Origin: an uncultured Phycisphaerales bacterium
GTDB lineage: Bacteria; Planctomycetota; Phycisphaerae; Phycisphaerales; SM1A02
DNA length: 6,418 nt
NCBI GenBank assembly: GCA_946886375.1
Contig: CAMPIL010000217.1
Span: 1-6,418, forward strand
Direction of reading: 5' to 3'
Below the pieces are notes generated by a model. That model searched no databases, had not been told where the DNA came from, and saw only the letters and a list, made by a program, of their open reading frames with translations. Made by a program: the position numbers and the translations under genes. Of this stretch, positions 4,405 to 6,418 are shown piece after piece (within the stretch, counting starts at the first letter, position 1; every line of letters begins with the position of its first letter).

Positions 4405-5946
4405 ATGTCTCATCCGCCCGACCATCCCGTTCACAGCGTTGCCTTCATCAGCCTCGGCTGTCCGAAGAATCTTGTCGATTCGGAAAAAATGCTCGGCACG
4501 CTCGCGGGCAGCGGCATGAAACTGGTCGATTCCGACCAGCCGGCGGACGCCATCGTCATCAACACCTGCGGTTTTCTCGAAGCGTCCAAGGAAGAATCAC
4601 TCGACGTCATCCGCGAAGCCGTGGACCGCAAGAACGCAGGCGAACTCAAGCGTGTCATCGTCGCCGGGTGTCTGGTGCAGCGGCACCGCGCGAAAATGCT
4701 GGAATGGGTGCCGGGGATTGATGCGATGATCGGCGTGTTCGATCGCGATCACGTTGTCGAAGCGGTCACGGGCGCGGCTGGGCACAATGAACCAGCCGGC
4801 GGGTCTGAACTTCCCAAATACTGGATCGCCGCCAACGCGCTGCAGGCCGCGAAAACTCGCGGCCTGAAAACCATCGGCCTCACCGTCAACGGAGCCGACG
4901 GAAAGGGCGTGGGATATTTCGAGGACGATTCCCAGCGCTATCGACTGACGCCACAGCATTGGGCCTACCTGCGCGTGAGCGAAGGCTGCAATCAGCGCTG
5001 CGCGTTCTGCACGATCCCTTCCATCCGAGGCAAGATGCGCTCCAAGCCGCTGGATCGAATCGTCAGCGAGGCCCGCCAACTCATGGGCCAAGGCGCGGTT
5101 GAACTCAACCTCATCGGACAGGACACGACCAGTTACGGCTACGACATCTACGGAAACAACGGCAGCGCAGCCGAACGCAGCGGCGATCTCATTGCGCTGC
5201 TCGAATCCCTCGACGGCGTGGCCCAAGAACGCGGCGGCGGGTGGATGCGGCTGATGTACGTCTATCCCTCGAACTTCACCGATGAAATGATCGACGCGAT
5301 CGCCCGGCTGCCCAACATCGTCAAGTACATCGACATTCCGCTGCAGCACATGTCCGACCGCATGCTCACCGCCATGCGCCGGCACATCACGCGCAAGCAG
5401 CAGGAGCAACTGCTTCACAAGTTGCGCGAACGCATTCCGGGACTCGCCATCCGCACGACGTTCATCACGGGTTTTCCCGGCGAAACCAAGGCCGATCACG
5501 AAGAATTGCTGGAGTTTGTCGAAGATTTCGGTTTCGACATGATGGGCGTCTTCCGCTACAGCCGTGAGGACGGCACTCCCGCGGGCACGATGGATGAAGA
5601 TCCCGCCCTGCACGTGCCGGAGGAGATCAAGCAGCAGCGCGAAGCGGAACTCATGCTGGCGCAGCAGTCCATTGCTTTTGAAAACGCGGCGTACGTCGCC
5701 CAGCAGCGGTGCGAATTCGACGTGTTGATCGAATCCAGGGCCGCAGGCGACGCGCCTGATCGCTACCTTGGCCGGTGCTATCACCAGGCGCCGCAGGTCG
5801 ATTCGGTGACGTACATCAACAGCCCGCGACCGCTTTCGCCGGGCGAATTGGTGCGATGCACGATCGTTGATTCGGCGGGGTACGACCTGATCGCCCAGCC
5901 CACGGCTGATCTCACCAAGTCCGTCGCGCTGCCGCTGACGCGCTGA
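4405..5946 (+). CDS. rimO: Ribosomal protein S12 methylthiotransferase RimO
   Basis: RimO is a radical-SAM enzyme with two [4Fe-4S] clusters that adds a methylthio group to the conserved Asp (Asp88 in E. coli) of ribosomal protein S12. From ATG 4405 it has 513 residues; E. coli RimO has about 440. The N-terminal methylthiotransferase domain has cysteines 19 (SLGCPKNLVDSE), 55 (NTCGF) and 89 (AGCLVQRH), which hold the auxiliary cluster. The radical-SAM triad is CNQRCAFC (Cys195, 199, 202), followed by TIPSIRGKMRSKP. LNLIGQDTTSYG, YIDIPLQHMSD and TTFITGFPGET are RimO-type blocks, and the last ~70 residues form the TRAM domain that contacts the substrate. The SLGCPKNLVDSE start and IPSIRGKMRSKP support RimO over MiaB. 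The linker at ~122-183 between the first two domains is longer than in E. coli. GTG 4399 is in frame two codons upstream; ATG was preferred, and neither has a clear Shine-Dalgarno sequence. The gene stands alone on the plus strand. Confidence 0.96.
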   Translation: MSHPPDHPVHSVAFISLGCPKNLVDSEKMLGTLAGSGMKLVDSDQPADAIVINTCGFLEASKEESLDVIREAVDRKNAGELKRVIVAGCLVQRHRAKMLEWVPGIDAMIGVFDRDHVVEAVTGAAGHNEPAGGSELPKYWIAANALQAAKTRGLKTIGLTVNGADGKGVGYFEDDSQRYRLTPQHWAYLRVSEGCNQRCAFCTIPSIRGKMRSKPLDRIVSEARQLMGQGAVELNLIGQDTTSYGYDIYGNNGSAAERSGDLIALLESLDGVAQERGGGWMRLMYVYPSNFTDEMIDAIARLPNIVKYIDIPLQHMSDRMLTAMRRHITRKQQEQLLHKLRERIPGLAIRTTFITGFPGETKADHEELLEFVEDFGFDMMGVFRYSREDGTPAGTMDEDPALHVPEEIKQQREAELMLAQQSIAFENAAYVAQQRCEFDVLIESRAAGDAPDRYLGRCYHQAPQVDSVTYINSPRPLSPGELVRCTIVDSAGYDLIAQPTADLTKSVALPLTR

Positions 5947-5972
5947 CACGGCAGCGTCGGCGTGTGCTGCGC

Positions 5973-6056
5973 GATCGGAATTTGAGCCCATTCAGGCATA
6001 TGCGCGTGCACGGGACGCCGCGCGCGGGGAATACTTCTGCGAAGACCATTCCGATC
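5973..6056. repeat. 9-bp inverted repeat between rimO and the small basic gene
   Basis: GATCGGAAT (5973-5981) is exactly complementary to ATTCCGATC (6048-6056), with 66 nt between. The enclosed DNA contains the 8-bp palindrome GCATATGC (5996-6003) and a CG-rich run (6016-6026). The right arm ends 8 nt before the AGGAG of the next gene. A folded transcript could place structure close to that ribosome-binding site. The rest of the 130-nt spacer shows nothing else I can name. Confidence 0.3.
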
Positions 6057-6064
6057 CCCATTGC

Positions 6065-6069
6065 AGGAG
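6065..6069 (+). promoter_or_regulatory. Strong ribosome-binding site of the small basic gene
   Basis: AGGAG lies 7 nt before ATG 6077. It is the clearest Shine-Dalgarno sequence in the window and the main reason to accept this short frame as a gene. Confidence 0.7.
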
Positions 6070-6076
6070 CGTCATC

Positions 6077-6268
6077 ATGCCCAAGGCCTGGAGCAGCAAG
6101 GACGAGCGGCAGTATGAACACATCAAGGAATCCAGCGCCAAGCGTGGCCGGTCCAGCCGCCGCGCCAAGCAGATTGCCGCCGCCACCGTGAACAAGCGAC
6201 GCCGCGAGGAAGGCCGCACCAAGAGCGGCGGCAAGAAAAAGAAGTCGTCCAGCCGGCGAGGGAGATGA
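6077..6268 (+). CDS. Small basic protein, 63 aa, function unknown
   Basis: The product has 63 residues, of which 11 are Lys and 12 Arg against 6 acidic residues, plus 10 Ser, so it is strongly basic. The N-terminal part (KDERQYEHIKES at 8-19, then an RG-rich stretch and AKQIAAATVNK at 30-40) looks like a small helical unit. It resembles short proteins I recall being annotated as plasmid stabilization protein, a name that rests on weak evidence. Residues 41-63 are a disordered basic tail (RRR, KKKK, SSSRRGR) suited to binding nucleic acid. There is no signal peptide or membrane segment. A good AGGAG at 6065-6069 supports the start. It lies 130 nt after rimO on the same strand. A longer antisense frame across it is Ala/Leu/Gly-rich and has no motif, so I discount it. 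That this is a gene is fairly likely; any role in DNA or RNA binding is inference from composition. Confidence 0.72.
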   Translation: MPKAWSSKDERQYEHIKESSAKRGRSSRRAKQIAAATVNKRRREEGRTKSGGKKKKSSSRRGR

Positions 6269-6396
6269 GTCATTCGGCGATCCTGCAATCGGTTCCAATC
6301 GGCAGATCGCCAGATCGCCGCCTTTCCCATCGCTAATCCAGCCCAGGCGCGATAGCATTGTTCCTCTAAGAGCGTCTAACAAAGTGAGCCGACCAG
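6269..6396. other. Spacer after the small basic gene with short repeats and a hairpin
   Basis: GGCGATC (6276-6282) pairs with GATCGCC (6305-6311), and TGC (6284-6286) with GCA (6302-6304), making a bulged 10-bp stem. The 15-nt loop holds AATCG twice. Next to it CAGATCGC occurs twice in tandem (6303-6310 and 6311-6318), so a second GATCGCC (6313-6319) can replace the first as pairing partner. No good T-run follows (only TTT at 6323-6325), so a normal terminator is doubtful. No promoter could be defended in the remaining bases. Confidence 0.35.
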
Positions 6397-6418
6397 ATGT
6401 CGCCAGCAGATGAGCGCA
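6397..6418 (+). other. Possible start of another gene at the window edge
   Basis: ATG 6397 opens a frame (MSPADER) that is still open where the window ends. Seven codons are too few to identify anything, and no clear ribosome-binding site precedes it. The entry records only that the frame is open. Confidence 0.15.

Noticed and set aside
4597..5991. 464-codon open frame on the minus strand opposite rimO
   Set aside because: It is the antisense shadow of a clear rimO gene in GC-rich DNA. The translation is rich in Arg/Ala/His/Val and has no recognisable motif.
5912..6382. 156-codon minus-strand frame across the small basic gene, with hydrophobic stretches
   Set aside because: Its Leu/Ala/Gly-rich segments are simply the antisense of Lys/Arg/Ser-rich codons. 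The plus-strand gene has a strong AGGAG, and this frame overlaps the rimO end.
1..6418. tRNA or rRNA genes, CRISPR arrays, insertion sequences, toxin-antitoxin or defence genes
   Set aside because: I looked on both strands and saw no cloverleaf, regularly spaced repeat array, transposase motif or recognised defence domain.

Overview
The window is GC-rich (roughly 60% by eye) bacterial chromosome. It carries ordinary housekeeping genes and no phage, transposon or CRISPR signature. The codons are strongly GC-biased, several starts lack a Shine-Dalgarno sequence, and RimO and the A-type carrier have sequence features that remind me of Planctomycetota, perhaps Phycisphaerae. That placement is inference from remembered family resemblance and was not tested.

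Layout, left to right. (1) Positions 2-1063, plus strand: the last ~353 codons of a FabF-type beta-ketoacyl-ACP synthase; its start lies outside the window. (2) Positions 1076-1738, minus strand: a predicted phosphoribosyltransferase, convergent with fabF and 12 bp from it, probably with its own promoter and a nearly leaderless transcript. (3) Positions 1821-1848: a good intrinsic terminator on the minus strand, just beyond (4) positions 1879-2214, an A-type iron-sulfur carrier (IscA/ErpA-like) whose 5' end is missing. Its homology starts right after an in-frame TAA. (5) Positions 2291-3145, plus strand: panC (pantothenate synthetase). (6) A 139-nt spacer with two foldable elements, then nadD (3285-4094), which has an unusual ~49-residue low-complexity insert. 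(7) A 310-nt gene-free stretch with an AT-rich hairpin and a perfect 16-bp palindrome. (8) Positions 4405-5946: rimO, the ribosomal protein S12 methylthiotransferase. (9) Positions 6077-6268: a 63-residue, very basic small protein. (10) A 150-nt tail with short repeats, in which another gene may begin at the very edge.

How the genes relate. PanC supplies pantothenate for CoA and for the phosphopantetheine arm of ACP, which FabF elongates. NadD makes the NAD precursor NaAD. RimO needs [4Fe-4S] clusters, and A-type carriers help deliver such clusters. This is loose metabolic coherence and not proof of an operon; only panC-nadD are close and co-directional.

I found no convincing new multi-gene system. 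The observations most worth following up are the truncated A-type carrier with short repeats at its break, the low-complexity insert in NadD, the structured panC-nadD leader, the 16-bp palindrome upstream of rimO, and an apparent excess of the GCGATCGC octamer.
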